Assembly (NCBI RefSeq): GCF_029852145.1
Contig: NC_079973.1
Coordinates: 10,188,385 to 10,252,384, forward strand
Direction of reading: 5' to 3'
DNA from: Microplitis mediator
Taxonomy: Eukaryota; Arthropoda; Insecta; Hymenoptera; Braconidae
Length of the DNA stretch: 64,000 nt
Position numbers and translations under genes: made by a program
Notes under the pieces: model-generated
Databases searched by the model: none
Told to the model about the DNA's origin: nothing
Seen by the model: only the letters and a program-made list of their open reading frames with translations
Part shown: positions 22,874 through 33,512 of the stretch, piece by piece
Layout: the number at the start of each line of letters is the position of its first letter
How positions within the stretch are numbered: the stretch's first letter is position 1

Positions 22874-23677
22874 TGCATCTTTGTAATGAATTTAATGATC
22901 ATGTAATAAGTAATAAAATTTATCTGTGGTATTTATCAATGCTACGAAAAGTTGTATCACTCAATCTCTAGTTACTATAATTTTAAATTAAAAGTTTATT
23001 AGCACGAATGCTCTGTTTGTAATTTAATCGTTAGGATTAATTCTGCGCAAACGAGTAAAAAGTTATCTAATATAAGTTTACTTGTGTAAAGTAAACACGT
23101 CCAAATTTTCGTATTTGAAGGAAGATCACGTTTGGATAAAATGGCGCCTTGAATCCCAACATATCTCGACTTATACCAGAATAGATTTCGTTAACACATA
23201 TATCAGTGTAAGAAAAAAGTTCTATGTCAGACTTCGAAATTTAAGACAATTTCGGATTTTCGTTGAAATTTTTCAAATTTTTGTAAAATCTCAATACTAA
23301 TATAAATATACAAGTATGAAAAAATTCGAGGATGGAATAAGAAGATGAAATAAAACTTTTTGCAAAAAGACATTTACCGAAAATTTCGATATTTCTGACC
23401 AAATTTCTTAAATATAAAAAAATCGCTCCGAAAAATGGTCAAAATTTCGAATTTTAAAGACATTTTTCTATTAAACATCAGTATAAAAGTTCAAAATTCT
23501 CGAATTTTTTTAAACTTTGAATCATGAGAATTTTTGGAATATTCAAAATTTTAATCATTTCTGCAACTCCGGTCCGAAAAAGTTCAAAAAAATCAAAAAT
23601 TCGAAACTTTCAGATTGATTAATAAAAAATTTTATTCCATTTCCTGACTCCGTTCTAGAATTTCTTTGCTTATAAAA
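22874..23677. other. AT-rich DNA with decayed foldback fragments
   Basis: From about 23215, TCAGACTTCGAAATTTAAGAC, AAAAATTTCGATATTTCTG and AAAGTTCAAAATTCTCG resemble diverged arms of the GTTCCAAAAA family. The likely right side is TTCGAAGTTTGAGGTCC and TTTTTTTTACACGCGTG near 23806-23840. A minus-strand gene is not visible here; the plus-strand frame 23082-23300 has no motif. Confidence 0.35.
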
Positions 23678-23745
23678 TCACGTGGGGCAAGTGTGCGCTT
23701 ACCTATGTATTTCAGCTCGATACTGCGCACACTTGCCCCACATGA
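23678..23745. mobile_element. Tiny GCAAGTGTGCGC hairpin element, copy 2
   Basis: TCACGTGGGGCAAGTGTGCG (continuing to 23698) pairs with GCGCACACTTGCCCCACATGA at 23725-23745. The loop TTACCTATGTATTTCAG resembles that of the copy at 19362-19432. The stem is 21 bp with one mismatch. It lies inside a decayed foldback repeat. Confidence 0.7.
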
Positions 23746-24058
23746 TTATTAATACTAAAATTTTACAAAAATTTGATAAAATTTCGAAATTGTCTCAAGT
23801 TTCGAAGTTTGAGGTCCGACTTTTTTTTTACACGCGTGTAAATATATACATCTAATCACTACCTAAGTAATACTCGTTTACAATTTTATATAAATCTTTA
23901 GGATGAAATTTTGCTGATTCCTTCGCAAACTTGTAATATGTTAATATCTCAACATTTAGATTTTTTTGAATTTAAATGGAAAAATTAATACAGACATAAC
24001 TAAAATAAATGTAATAACACACTTTGAAAAGATTAGAGTATTAATGAAGTATAAATTC

Positions 24059-24589
24059 TTATTGATTACCGATATTATAAAAAGTATTTCTACCTAAATA
24101 AAAGTATAAGTCACACATAAGTATAAGTAGCGATGAGATTTGTGTCTTGAGAAATGCCAACGTCAAAAATATCCGACGGACGAAATCACGAATCCAACTA
24201 AATCCAACCGAGTCATATAAAACTGATACTGTCATACATACAAAGCACGTGTATATCAGTGTGCTGTGAGAAATGTCAACTGAAGAATAAGATACCAGGT
24301 GGACAAAAAGAAGGTTTTCGGGATATATGGCTTTGGCTAGAACACTCATAGCAAACCATACATATTGCTCCATATTTCCCAGGAGAACTAAGAGAGCAAA
24401 GCTCAATTCCAAGCCCAATATTACGACTGATATTACGTAAGAACACGGGAGTAAACACTCGACTTCCATTTCGTCAGTTCGAAGGACTCGTTTGTGTTTT
24501 TTTGCTCTATATATATCATAGTAAAATGTGTAGTTCTTTTTTTCAATATTCATTTTATTATTTAAACAAAAAAAATCTGTAATTTCCAC
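24059..24589 (-). CDS. Candidate multi-pass membrane protein or receptor fragment
   Basis: A 176-codon minus-strand frame is the longest non-repetitive one in the window, in a stretch of about 38% GC that is richer than its surroundings. The first ATG gives a lysine/tyrosine-rich N-terminus; MEVECLLPCSYVISVVILG (about residue 41) could be an internal start. Hydrophobic segments lie at about residues 51-70, 77-86, 108-125 and 139-168 (for example SYVISVVILGLELSFALLVL and SSLLILMCDLYFYL). There are no signature residues I can assign. Several membrane segments with short loops are compatible with a decayed insect chemoreceptor exon, but that is a guess. Against it, T-rich DNA read on this strand produces hydrophobic peptides by chance. 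No splice edges or neighbouring exons are clear. Confidence 0.3.
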   Translation of the reverse strand: MEITDFFCLNNKMNIEKKNYTFYYDIYRAKKHKRVLRTDEMEVECLLPCSYVISVVILGLELSFALLVLLGNMEQYVWFAMSVLAKAIYPENLLFVHLVSYSSVDISHSTLIYTCFVCMTVSVLYDSVGFSWIRDFVRRIFLTLAFLKTQISSLLILMCDLYFYLGRNTFYNIGNQ

Positions 24590-24984
24590 TTACATTTTTT
24601 TTGCAAAAATAGATGTTTTCTTCTTTTACTTAAATGTCAAAATTTTTGTAACATTAATTTCTATTACATAGACTAGTGTAGAAAGTAATTAGTAATACTT
24701 GTGTAGAAAATGTCGTCAGAAAATTTTACAAAATTTATTCATGACTGAAATTCAAAACGTGACGTAATGACAAATTTTTGTACTCTTGAAAAGACAAGAA
24801 AAGATACAGTAGTAAACCGAAAAATTTTTGCGAACCTTTTTTGAATAAATTAAAATTTTCATAATTAATGTTTAGAAAAAATATTCAGGAAAAAGTAAAA
24901 ATTGAACTTTTCTGGAAAATTTATACATGTAACAAATTCAAGAATTCGCACTTCGAAAAAGGAGCCTAAGAAAAAAAAATCTTT

Positions 24985-25640
24985 AGTCAAGTATAATTTT
25001 GTAAAAAAAAAAATGTTGAAAACACGTTGGTTCTAAATTTCAAAATATGAGACAATGGTGAAGTTTTTTAAAAAGATTTTTGAACAAAATTCGCTCTAAA
25101 AATTTTCGAAAAAGGGTCATTACCGTGAACTTCAAAATTTGAAACAATTCTTAATGAGTTAATCATTTTTTGAACATTGAAAACATTCAAAAGTAAAAAA
25201 TTCTTTCAACTGAGTGTTTTCCAGGCACATTTTCCTGAATTTTATAAGCGACAATATTCAGTTTGAAAATTTCGGCGGTATTTAAAACATTTAAAAAAAC
25301 GACTCCAAAATCAATTATGAAATATTTTTGACTTTATAAGAACTTTTCAAGACCAGGTCTGAAGATTCAAATTTTTTTACTCTTGAATTTTTCAAAAGTT
25401 TCAAAAATGATCAACTCAAAGTTCAAAATTGTCTCAAATTTAAAAGTTCTCTACTATGAACTTTTTTGGAACGATCTTTTTTTACATGGGTATCAAAAGT
25501 GCAAAAGACTCAGAAAAAGCATCAATTTTTCCCTTGAATTTTCAAGAGTTTATCAGCATTCAAAAAAAGTTCGTCGTTGTGTCATGTTTCAAATTTTTGA
25601 ACAGTAGAAACTTTTTCCCCTTTTTTACACGGGTTGTGTT
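24985..25640. repeat. Decayed GTTCCAAAAA-family foldback
   Basis: The left part contains TTTGTAAAAAAAAAAATG, AAATATGAGACAAT and GTGAACTTCAAAATTTGAAAC. The right part contains CTCAAATTTAAAAGTTC, GAACTTTTTTGGAACG and TTTTTTTACACGGGTTG. The arms are inverted relative to each other but much diverged. Non-coding. Confidence 0.45.
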
Positions 25641-26329
25641 TCTTTCATTATATTTTTAGGAATTCAAAACTACTGTAAAGAAATTTCGTTATGTCACATT
25701 TTCAAGTTCATTATCGTCATCACTTTGACTATTTGCTGAGCAAATTTTTTTCCACGGACATCAATTAAAATAATATAAAAATCAAATATATGATTTATTA
25801 CTGCAATTAAGTTGTAAATCGTGGAGTATTTAAAAAGGTATATAAATATAAATACATTTGTCATTAAATACAATTTAATGATAAAGATTTTATTTATGGT
25901 ACTTGAAAGATAATAAATAGATAATATTTTGTAAACAAACAGATATTATTTAGATAAAAGCTTACTGTGGTTAAAGTATATTTACAGTTGTAAAAGTAAC
26001 AAAAAAGTATAAAATAGTGTTTATGAGAACATTTTCATTAGGATCGCACTTAGCACGTCAATAAAATTTAGTTCAACTCATTAACGAGGTCATTTGAGAC
26101 CATTTTGTTGTCGTTAACCTTCTGTTCTGTTATTTATACTTTTTTTTTGCTGTTAATAGTTACTAAAATAGTTTCATTTTTTCCTTCAAAAATTTCACAA
26201 TCAAAATTATTAATTTCACGATATTTCGATATTTTGAGGCCGGTCTAATAATTTCTGATGTTTTTATCTAATTAATACTTTTCGGAATGTACAATAATTT
26301 TTTCCAGCTTTTAATTACAGGGAGAGAAG
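25641..26329. other. AT-rich DNA, no feature recognised
   Basis: No coding frame, hairpin or repeat end is visible apart from the approach to the array at 26330. Confidence 0.5.
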
Positions 26330-27384
26330 ATTACAGTAACGATTACAATATTTTATAGGAACGGTTGCTATTAGATGGGAATAGGTTTTTTTAAATTACT
26401 AGTCGTAGGAAAAGCGACCATACTAATTATGGTAATTCCTACTTATATGAATTTCTATTCTTATTCATTTCTATACCTTGAAAGAGAACTTATAGAATTA
26501 TGTTAATCATTACTGTGCTTGTGGTAAATGTTCCTGTAATAGTATTGTAATCATTACTATAACATTATGGTAATTGTTCGTGTGGTATTATGGGAATTAT
26601 TTCTGTATCGTATGGTAAATATCCTTAATATTGTAGAAATGGTTACCATAATAATACAGTAATTTTTACCGTGATAATATAATAAGCATTCCCAGGATTA
26701 TTATTCTGATGGCATTATAGGAAGTATTCCCATATTGTATGGTAATCATTGCTATACTATCATGGTTATCATTACCATACTATCATGGTAATCATTACTG
26801 TACTATCATGGTATTATTATCATACTATCATGGTAATCATTACCATACTATCATGGTAATTATTACTATATTATCATGGTAATCATTACCATACTATCGT
26901 GGTAATTATTACTATACTATCATGATATTATCATATTATCATGGTATTATTATCATACTATTATGGTAATCATTACCATAGTATCATGGTAATAATTACT
27001 ATGCTATTACAGCAGTTATTCCCATGATAGGAATTTCTAAATATAATGGTAATCATTACCATAATGTACGGTAATGTTTACTATATTAGCATGGTAACGA
27101 TTACCATGATATTATAGGAATATTTCACATATATTCTGAGAATGTTTCCCATGATATTTAGAAGTTATTCCCACATGATTCTAAAAACCATTCAAATATG
27201 GTCATAGGATTTATCCTATTGGCCTACGGGAACTATTCTCTCGAGTATGATAATCATTACCCTACAAAAAAGGAACTGTAACCGTAATAATAGGTTGATA
27301 ATTGTTCCCATAGCTATGGAAAAATTTCCCAGAAAATATGGACATCTATCCCATAATTCCCAGTAATTATTACCATCACCCTAT
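26330..27384 (-). repeat. 1-kb array of GGTAATNATTACC palindromes, copy 1
   Basis: The core (26755-27010) repeats TACTATCATGGTAATCATT at about 23-bp steps with variants; each unit contains the palindrome GGTAATNATTACC. Outside the core the units become degenerate (GGAATNATTCC-like). The right edge, GTAATTATTACCATCACCC (ending near 27384), is the reverse complement of the left edge of two other copies at 35226 and 45165. This array is therefore an inverted copy of a defined dispersed repeat, not just simple sequence. Non-coding. Confidence 0.8.
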
Positions 27385-27431
27385 ACATTGCTATTTCATA
27401 AACGTACTAAGAATAGTTTCCTCTCTGTATA

Positions 27432-27517
27432 GGGAAGGGGGTGGGGCAAGATGGGCTATATATTTTACAGATAAGCCCTTTCTTTTGAGGAGCCTATTTT
27501 GCCCTACTTTTCGCTAT
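27432..27517. mobile_element. 86-bp GGGAAGGGGGTGGGGCAAG element
   Basis: TA, then GGGAAGGGGGTGGGGCAAGA and TGGGCT; the opposite end AGCCTATTTTGCCCTAC...CGC is followed by TA (27518-27519). Pairing is loose but in register (GGGCAA/TTGCCC, AGCC/GGCT). It looks like a strongly shortened GGGG-type element next to the palindrome array. Confidence 0.5.
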
Positions 27518-28252
27518 AAAAAAAGCTGAATAATATCACGTGATTACATTTTTTAAAAATAAATTTCTTATTAAAATCTACAAGTTTAATTTAGATTAGT
27601 AATAAAAAGGAAATCTAACCGTCGAATGAAAAAAATTAATGCTTAGGTCATGGTACAGTCTTGAATAATCTTACATTCGAATAACGAGGTTTACGTTTGC
27701 GCCGGACAAATTCAATTAAATTGCCTTTCTGTATACTGATAAGAAATTACTTTTCGATTGAGCACAAGTCGTTGCCGTTGGCAAGCAGGTTAATTATCAA
27801 CCACTCACACTACTACAGACACTTGATATTGTTCTTATTATCATTATTATTATTATAATAAACAACACATATGTATAAATTTTCTATTTATTAACAAATC
27901 TCATACATAATAAAAATTTGAATCCATTTTTTAAAATTTACAAAAAAGACCTAATTTCGATTTCCGTTAATTTAAACAGTAGATTAAAAAATCAAAACTT
28001 ATCAATTGTAACAGAGTTCAGCCATCATAGGCAGCAATGAAACTCTGCTCTAATTATTTACTTATCACATATATGTGTAGAGTAATCGGTCCATCGGCAA
28101 ATTTATACCATTAAACTTTGCATGTTGGTGGGAGGGCTTTTCAAACTGGGATAAAAAAAAATGCTGTTCTTTATTCGATAAGCGACGTAAAAGTCTATAA
28201 CTAGCGTATCTGGTAGCAATAAAGCTCACACGGTACAGGTACGTAACTGACT
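27518..28252. other. Unassigned; possible upstream regulatory DNA
   Basis: Moderately GC-richer patches at 27650-27830 and 28060-28130 and an (ATT)n run near 27840 precede the possible promoter at 28253. No gene is visible. Confidence 0.35.
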
Positions 28253-28291
28253 TATAAGAGGTTCGGCACAGCAACGAGTTGGTGCAGTGGT
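28253..28291 (+). promoter_or_regulatory. Possible TATA promoter and initiator
   Basis: TATAAGAGG at 28253 is followed about 30 bp downstream by GGTGCAGTGG, an initiator-like sequence with A at 28286, at the usual TATA-to-start spacing. The segment is GC-richer than its flanks and leads into a stretch ending in a strong splice donor. Each motif is short and can occur by chance. Confidence 0.25.
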
Positions 28292-28389
28292 TTGCTTGAA
28301 CACCGTCGTCGAGCACTTCTTAAACTTTTCTTCAGTTTTTTCAACGCCGATAAATTACTTTTTCTTCTCTGGAATTCATTTTCTGCAGG
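28286..28389 (+). other. Possible untranslated first exon
   Basis: From the initiator-like A the sequence runs through CACCGTCGTCGAGCAC to TTCTGCAGG followed by GTAAGC, a near-consensus 5' splice site, at 28390. There is no ATG-led open frame, as expected for a 5' UTR exon. If real, intron 1 could extend to the small ATG-containing exon at 34512. The link is inferred only from strand and order. Confidence 0.22.
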
Positions 28390-28512
28390 GTAAGCTATTT
28401 CTTGTATTATACGCATACTTCATATTTCATAACAGTTGTATCTGAAATAGAGATCAGCATTCAATTATTAAAATTTTGATAAAAATGAATAATGTAAATA
28501 TTAGATCATAAA

Positions 28513-29386
28513 TTGCACTGTAAAAAAATTTTGAGTAAAAATGGCCACGGAGAACTTTACACGTGTTCGGGTAAAAAAAAATCATTGAAGAAAAGTTGAA
28601 AGTGTTGACTACTTCACTTCAAAACGTGACACAATCACAAATTTTTTTAAACGATTTCTAAACTTCTGAAAAAGCAATTGACTCATTACTAGGAACAAAA
28701 CTTTTGCCTTAATTTTGAAATGATTGGTTCTAATGTTTGATATTACGGCGAAAATATTGATTTAATCATAAAACTTTGCAAACAAAATTTGTGGGAAATT
28801 TGATTTTATAAAAAAAATCTTTCTTATGATTTTTTGATGCAACCAATATTTTCACCGTAATTCCGACATTAAGATTCATAATGAGTGATTCAAATTTGTG
28901 TTAATTACGAAAATCTTTATTTTGAAATTACGGCTTTTTTATTAGTCCTAAAAAAAAATTATAAGAGATATTTGTTTTGAAAAATTAAATTTTGGACATC
29001 TTTTATTTAAAAAAGTTTTTTATACGACCAATATATCCGCCATAATATCAAAAATTTGACAGCATCAATAATTAATTGTTATTTTTGAATCAAAGTAAAA
29101 ATCCTAGCTCTACTCATTACCACAAATTGATGTTTTTGACTCATTTTGAAGCTTTTTTTGACCCTCCATTAAAAGTGGTAGGTTCCATAATTTTTTTCAG
29201 TGGAAATACGTTCAGAAAAAACCGATTTTGAACAATTTCTGAACGTTTTTCGTTTGAGCATATCTTAATAATATTAGGAAATTTATTTATTTCTCTCTTG
29301 ATTTTTCAAAAGTTTAAGAAAAGTTCGTCGTTTTGTCACGTTTTGAAGTTTAGAATAGTTACCACTTTTTTTTTTACACGGGTAGG
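28513..29386. repeat. Long decayed foldback region (GTTCCAAAAA type)
   Basis: The left part contains CACTGTAAAAAAATTTTGAG and TTCAAAACGTGACACAATC. The right part contains AAGTTCGTCGTTTTGTCACG, TTTTGAAG and TTTTTTTTTTACACGGGTAG. GTGACACAATC/GTTTTGTCAC-like motifs are inverted. The interior (TTGGTTCTAATG, CGGCGAAAATATTGA and complements) is itself roughly symmetrical around 28800. Non-coding. Confidence 0.4.
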
Positions 29387-29745
29387 TGCATATTATTAAA
29401 AAAATTTGTATGGTCTGACAGTTTGATTTTTATATTTGTGAGCAATGACTTCATTTTTGAAAGAAAAAAATGTGTTTTTTCGTATAAAGATTTTTCGTCA
29501 CGATTTGAATAAAAAATGGGATAAGTTTTTCAACAGACAATTGCAGCCAATTTAAAATTTTCCCTAAAAAAATTTGTTTCGAAAATAATCGGCAAGTGAA
29601 TTATTTTTTTGAGATTCGAAAAATTTGACTGGGGAAGAATAGGTCACGGTAATAAAAAAAATTTTTATTTTGAAAATTTTAAATTGGCTGCACTGTCCAG
29701 GCTTGTCAACTTACCCCATTCTTTTCTTAAAGCGGTATTTACACA

Positions 29746-29957
29746 AAAAAAGGATTTCTTGGCGCAAATAATTTTTACTCGTCCCCAAATAATTTTTCTC
29801 ACTGTAAATTGAAAACAAAAATTTTCTTGGGGTAACAGAAAATTTTTTTTGAGCAAGAAAAAATTTTTCACTGCAAGAAAACTGTCCTCGGAAAATTTTT
29901 GTCTTTAATTCATAGTGCAAAATATTTCTTGCACCAAAAAAATCCTTTTCTCTGTAA
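29746..29957. mobile_element. Complete TTCTTG-family MITE
   Basis: ACACAAAAAAAGGATTTCTTGG at the left and CACCAAAAAAATCCTTTTCTCTGT at the right are inverted. The interior has CGTCCCCAAATAATTTTTC, TAAATTGAAAACAAAAAT, TTTTCTTGGGG and TTTAATTCATAGTGCAAAA. The length is about 212 bp. Non-coding; the small open frames across it arise from the repeat. Confidence 0.75.
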
Positions 29958-30398
29958 AAATTTAAAAATCACCAAATTTTTGTCTCAGAAATAGTGTCGC
30001 ATTTCGCCTGGTCTCTGCTTTCACCCATTTTCTTTACCAATACAAATGATGAAATAAGAAAAAAGAAACAATGAAGTCGACCTAACGGTTCGCAGTTTCA
30101 TTTTTTTTATCCTGCCGCTATTCCAACAACAGTTACGTTCAACTGAGAAAATACCTCAGACAATTGTGATACTTGTTTTGCTTCACTTCTCAGTACTCTT
30201 TCGTTAATAGATTATTCGTGTACTTGTAAAAAAATCTATTATTGCAATAAAATATTTCTTGACTTAAAAATTCATTGATTTACGATCGGATTTCAAATTG
30301 CAGAATCTAAAAACTGATAATTGAATCATGACAAAAATGCTGCTGTCACTTTGCCATTACATGTAAAACTTGTTTTATATAAAATTAGAAAAACATTT

Positions 30399-30683
30399 TT
30401 ATTGTGACGGTAATGTGGAAGCAGGTATGCTGTAGTAATTTTCACTCCAAGTGAAATGCGTCTGCGTCAGCTCACTGGCTGTTATCCCCGACACATGAAA
30501 GACCTCCCAATTGCACCAATTTATTTTCATGTTTCTCTGTAGAATGGCTGGTTCAGTAGATATTTTTATTGCTTGATAATTCCGAGATGACAGTACACAT
30601 ATTTTCTTATTTTTATTCTTTTGGAAAATTTTTTTAATCACAGTATTAAAAAATAAAATGATCTGACTAAAAAACATATTCAT
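30399..30683 (-). CDS. Candidate terminal exon or small gene, unknown product
   Basis: A 94-codon frame ends in SIPASTLPSQ; its TAA overlaps an AATAAA string. The N-terminal half (ATG at 30683) is F/K/N-rich like background, but the last 45 residues (RNMKINWCNWEVFHVSGITA, then SELTQTHFTWSENYY) come from a GC-richer patch and look protein-like. CCATTCTACAG just before this part is a plausible splice acceptor, so the likely unit is a terminal exon (about 30399-30540). No domain is recognised. The CAG/GTATGC string on the opposite strand has no partner. Confidence 0.25.
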   Translation of the reverse strand: MNMFFSQIILFFNTVIKKIFQKNKNKKICVLSSRNYQAIKISTEPAILQRNMKINWCNWEVFHVSGITASELTQTHFTWSENYYSIPASTLPSQ

Positions 30684-30710
30684 TTTTGCAGCAATGACAT
30701 TTTTTTAATT

Positions 30711-30810
30711 ACACAGAAAAAAAGGATTTCTTGGTTCAAAAATTTTTACTGTTAAGTAAATTTTTGTTTTCAATTCATAATGCAAAATACTTCTAGTTCC
30801 CAAAATAAGC
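30711..30810. mobile_element. Truncated TTCTTG-family left end
   Basis: ACACAGAAAAAAAGGATTTC then TTGG, followed by AAATTTTTGTTTTCAATTC and ATAATGCAAAATAC, is the family left end and part of the interior. The inverted right end is missing. Confidence 0.6.
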
Positions 30811-31095
30811 TCGATAAAAATTTTTTGAAAGGGCGCGAAATTTTGAAATTTCAGAAATGATCGGAATTCAATTTTTTTTCTAATTTTTTTCATGACTGGC
30901 AGCAATAGTTTTTAACTGTATAGTGAATGTTGTCATTTTTTTTGTCTATGTATTTTTTTTTATGTTTTTGAACGACCCTTTGATATAAATATTGAGAGTT
31001 TTTGAATTTTTGACATCAATTTGTATCTCAAGAAATAAAAATACAAACCGAGACAAAAAAAAATGAGTTATCTCGACGATATTTTTAAATATATA

Positions 31096-32035
31096 GGGTA
31101 GTAGTACCATTTGTGGCCACTGCTCCATCTTTGGACATTTAATAGGGGAGGGTGGGGCAGAGCGGCCCCCATGGGGCAGAGCGGCCCCTCTGAAATTTTG
31201 ACCAAAAAAAAAATTTTTTTTTTTTCGACTAATTACTATAAATCCGATATGTTTGCGCATTTTTACCCCTACGCATGACATTTGGGGCAAAATGGACAAG
31301 CCCAAAATTTTGAAAAAGTGATTTTTTCATATTTTTATCGTCAAATTAAAAAAAAATTAGTATAATTCCACATTTCTAGCCCTACGCATAACACCTGGGG
31401 CAAAATGGACCAGCCGAAACTTCCGAAAAAATTATTTTTTCATATTTTTCGGCCGTTTCTTTATGTAAGAGGCAAATTTGGTCACTAAAAATTTATAAAA
31501 ATTAAATATTTTTTTTTAGTTGATAAATTTTTGAAATAAAGTAAAATTATAGAATTGATTTTTTTTTTATTAAATAACAATTAGTAATTAAGGTAATCGA
31601 GAGTGAACGATTTTTTACGCTTTAAAAAATTTTTTTCGAGTAATATAAAACCAAAAATAGTTGTCAAGAGTAAGAAATACATTCTTAATGATGAAAACAA
31701 TTAAAAAAAAAAAAAACGAAAAAAAAAAATTTTTTTATCACTTTTTGAAGGGGGGCCGCTCTGCCCCACAAAAAAAAAAAATTTTTTTCAGAATTTTGGC
31801 AAAATGTCCATAAATTTGTTCGAAATAGGACAAAAGTAAAGTGATCATATGGTTGAAAGCCACAAAAAATAATAATTGACTTAGGGGGGCCGCTCTGCCC
31901 CACCCTCCCCTACTTAGATTAATTAATGATGAACTATAAAATCAAATTTTTTTTTGAAGTGTCATTGCATCTTTTACACATTCTTTTGTTTGAATTTTTA
32001 AAGTATCCAAAACTGGCCCAAAATTACTTCTATCT
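31096..32035. mobile_element. GGGTAGTAGTACC element split by the 766-bp element
   Basis: The left fragment (31096-31144) follows TA and reads GGGTAGTAGTACCATTTGTG, GCCACTGCTCC and TTTGGACATTTAA. The right fragment (31913-32035) ends TATCCAAAACTGGCCCAAAA, TTACTTCTATC, an inverted diverged match. The uninterrupted relative at 54207-54439 shows the same ends. Removing 31145-31910 and one TA restores an element of about 170 bp. Non-coding. Confidence 0.65.
31145..31910. mobile_element. 766-bp non-autonomous TIR element, copy 2
   Basis: It has the same ends, internal order and counted length as 4992-5757, with TA at 31143-31144 and 31911-31912. The TIRs start GGGGAGGGTGGGGCAGAGCG and the right TIR reads GGGGCCGCTCTGCCCCACCC. 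Only scattered base changes and small run-length changes separate the copies. It is inserted in the GGGTAGTAGTACC element. No transposase frame is present. Confidence 0.85.
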
Positions 32036-32040
32036 TCATG

Positions 32041-32453
32041 TGTAAAAATATTCGTTCCAAAAAGATTCCAAAAAAGTTCCGCACGTGGAACTTCTAAAAA
32101 TAAGACGGATTAGAACTTCGAATGGAACTTTTTTGGAACATTAGTAATTTGGCTGGTAAAAAAAAGTTTTAATGAGAAAATTTCGAGTCAAAAAAGAAAG
32201 TTTTTATAAATTTTTTGGAATTTTATATAGACATACAAAAAAAGTTCCAGAATCACCACTTTCGACTTTTTTATGGACTCAAAAAGGCATTCCAAAATCC
32301 ATTCTCTAAATTTGCTCATAAAAACTTTTTTTTTACCATCAAAATTACTAACGTTCCAAAAAAGTTCCATTTGAAGTTCTAATCCGTCTCATGTTTAGAA
32401 GTTCCACATGCGGAACTTTTTTAGAATCTTTTTGGAACGAATTTTTTTTTACA
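32041..32453. mobile_element. Foldback element with about 130-bp arms
   Basis: The left arm (32041-32170) starts TGTAAAAATATTCGTTCC and runs through AAGTTCCGCACGTGGAAC, GACGGATTAGAACTTC and AACATTAGTAATTTGG. The right arm (about 32322-32453) is its inverse with roughly 90% visible match and ends CGAATTTTTTTTTTACACA. The spacer is about 150 bp. A full transcript would fold into a long hairpin. Non-coding. It is the best-preserved member of this family here. Confidence 0.8.
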
Positions 32454-33512
32454 CAGGTTATTTTGAGCCAAAATTTTCAGCATGGTATTGATTTTAGGAA
32501 TAGAAAATATTTCTGCCACACGAAAAAAAATCCAAATTTCGATCATTTTTGAAATTTTCAAAATCTACAGGCGACCTATTAAAAATTTTTATTGAACTTA
32601 TTTTTAAAGAGGGTTTTCAAAAAGCGTTAAAACAAATTTTCATACGAGACTCAAAAAACTAAAATGGTCTCTTTTTCCGCGCCATCCTAATAAATATGTT
32701 TCTATTGACAGTCGACCATCTTTTTTTTTATGATACGGGTTATTTGACAGTAATATTATTGGTTAATTAAATTACTACTAAATTCCCTCGTAAATTATTG
32801 GAAGTTTTTTTTCTAACCGTTTCCGAGTTATCTGGGGGATGACATTGACATTTTCCAGGTTTAGAAACAATGAAACGATTGGTCGATAAAAAATTTCTTC
32901 AACAAAAAATAATTATCGCCAAACTGTGATCGGTCAAATAAATAACACTCGCGACAGAATTTTTTTTATTAAATTTTACCGCACGCTTTAACGGAAAAAC
33001 GACAGAAAATATGGTGGCTCTCTATGAAGAATTAATCGAGGGTGAAAATATAATAGTATATTCCAAGATATTTACTTCTAACGAATACAAAATGAAAAAT
33101 TTTTAGTTGGCTACAAAGTTCCATCACCTGTTGTTGCTGTCTCTTTTTTTTACAATTTAGTAAGGCGGAGTGCAGGTGTAGTAGGTGTAGACTAGCTGAG
33201 GTCCGTAGTATCATTATGGCTGACTCTACGACACATAAAATATCATACAAAAAATTACTTTCTTGCTCATCTTTAAATTATAACGTGCAAAATTTATAAT
33301 ATAACAAACATCAAAACAAGTTACAGGATTTTTTTTTTTAGTATAAAAAAAAATATAGTAAATAATTTAGTTCTGAATTGTGAGATTTTTCCTGCTTATA
33401 TAGAAGTAAATTGACCTGTTTAAGGCATTTTAATAATTTTTTTTGTCTATCATTAAGTGACATTACAATTTCTATTGACAACAAATTTCCTGTAAAAAAA
33501 ATCGAGCCAAGT
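32454..33512. other. Unassigned AT-rich DNA
   Basis: No paired ends or convincing coding frame. A GC-moderate patch at 33110-33230 has a short minus-strand open frame without motifs. Confidence 0.45.

Noticed and set aside
26330..27384. CRISPR-like array
   Set aside because: Units are palindromes without unique spacers of constant size, and the genome context is eukaryotic.
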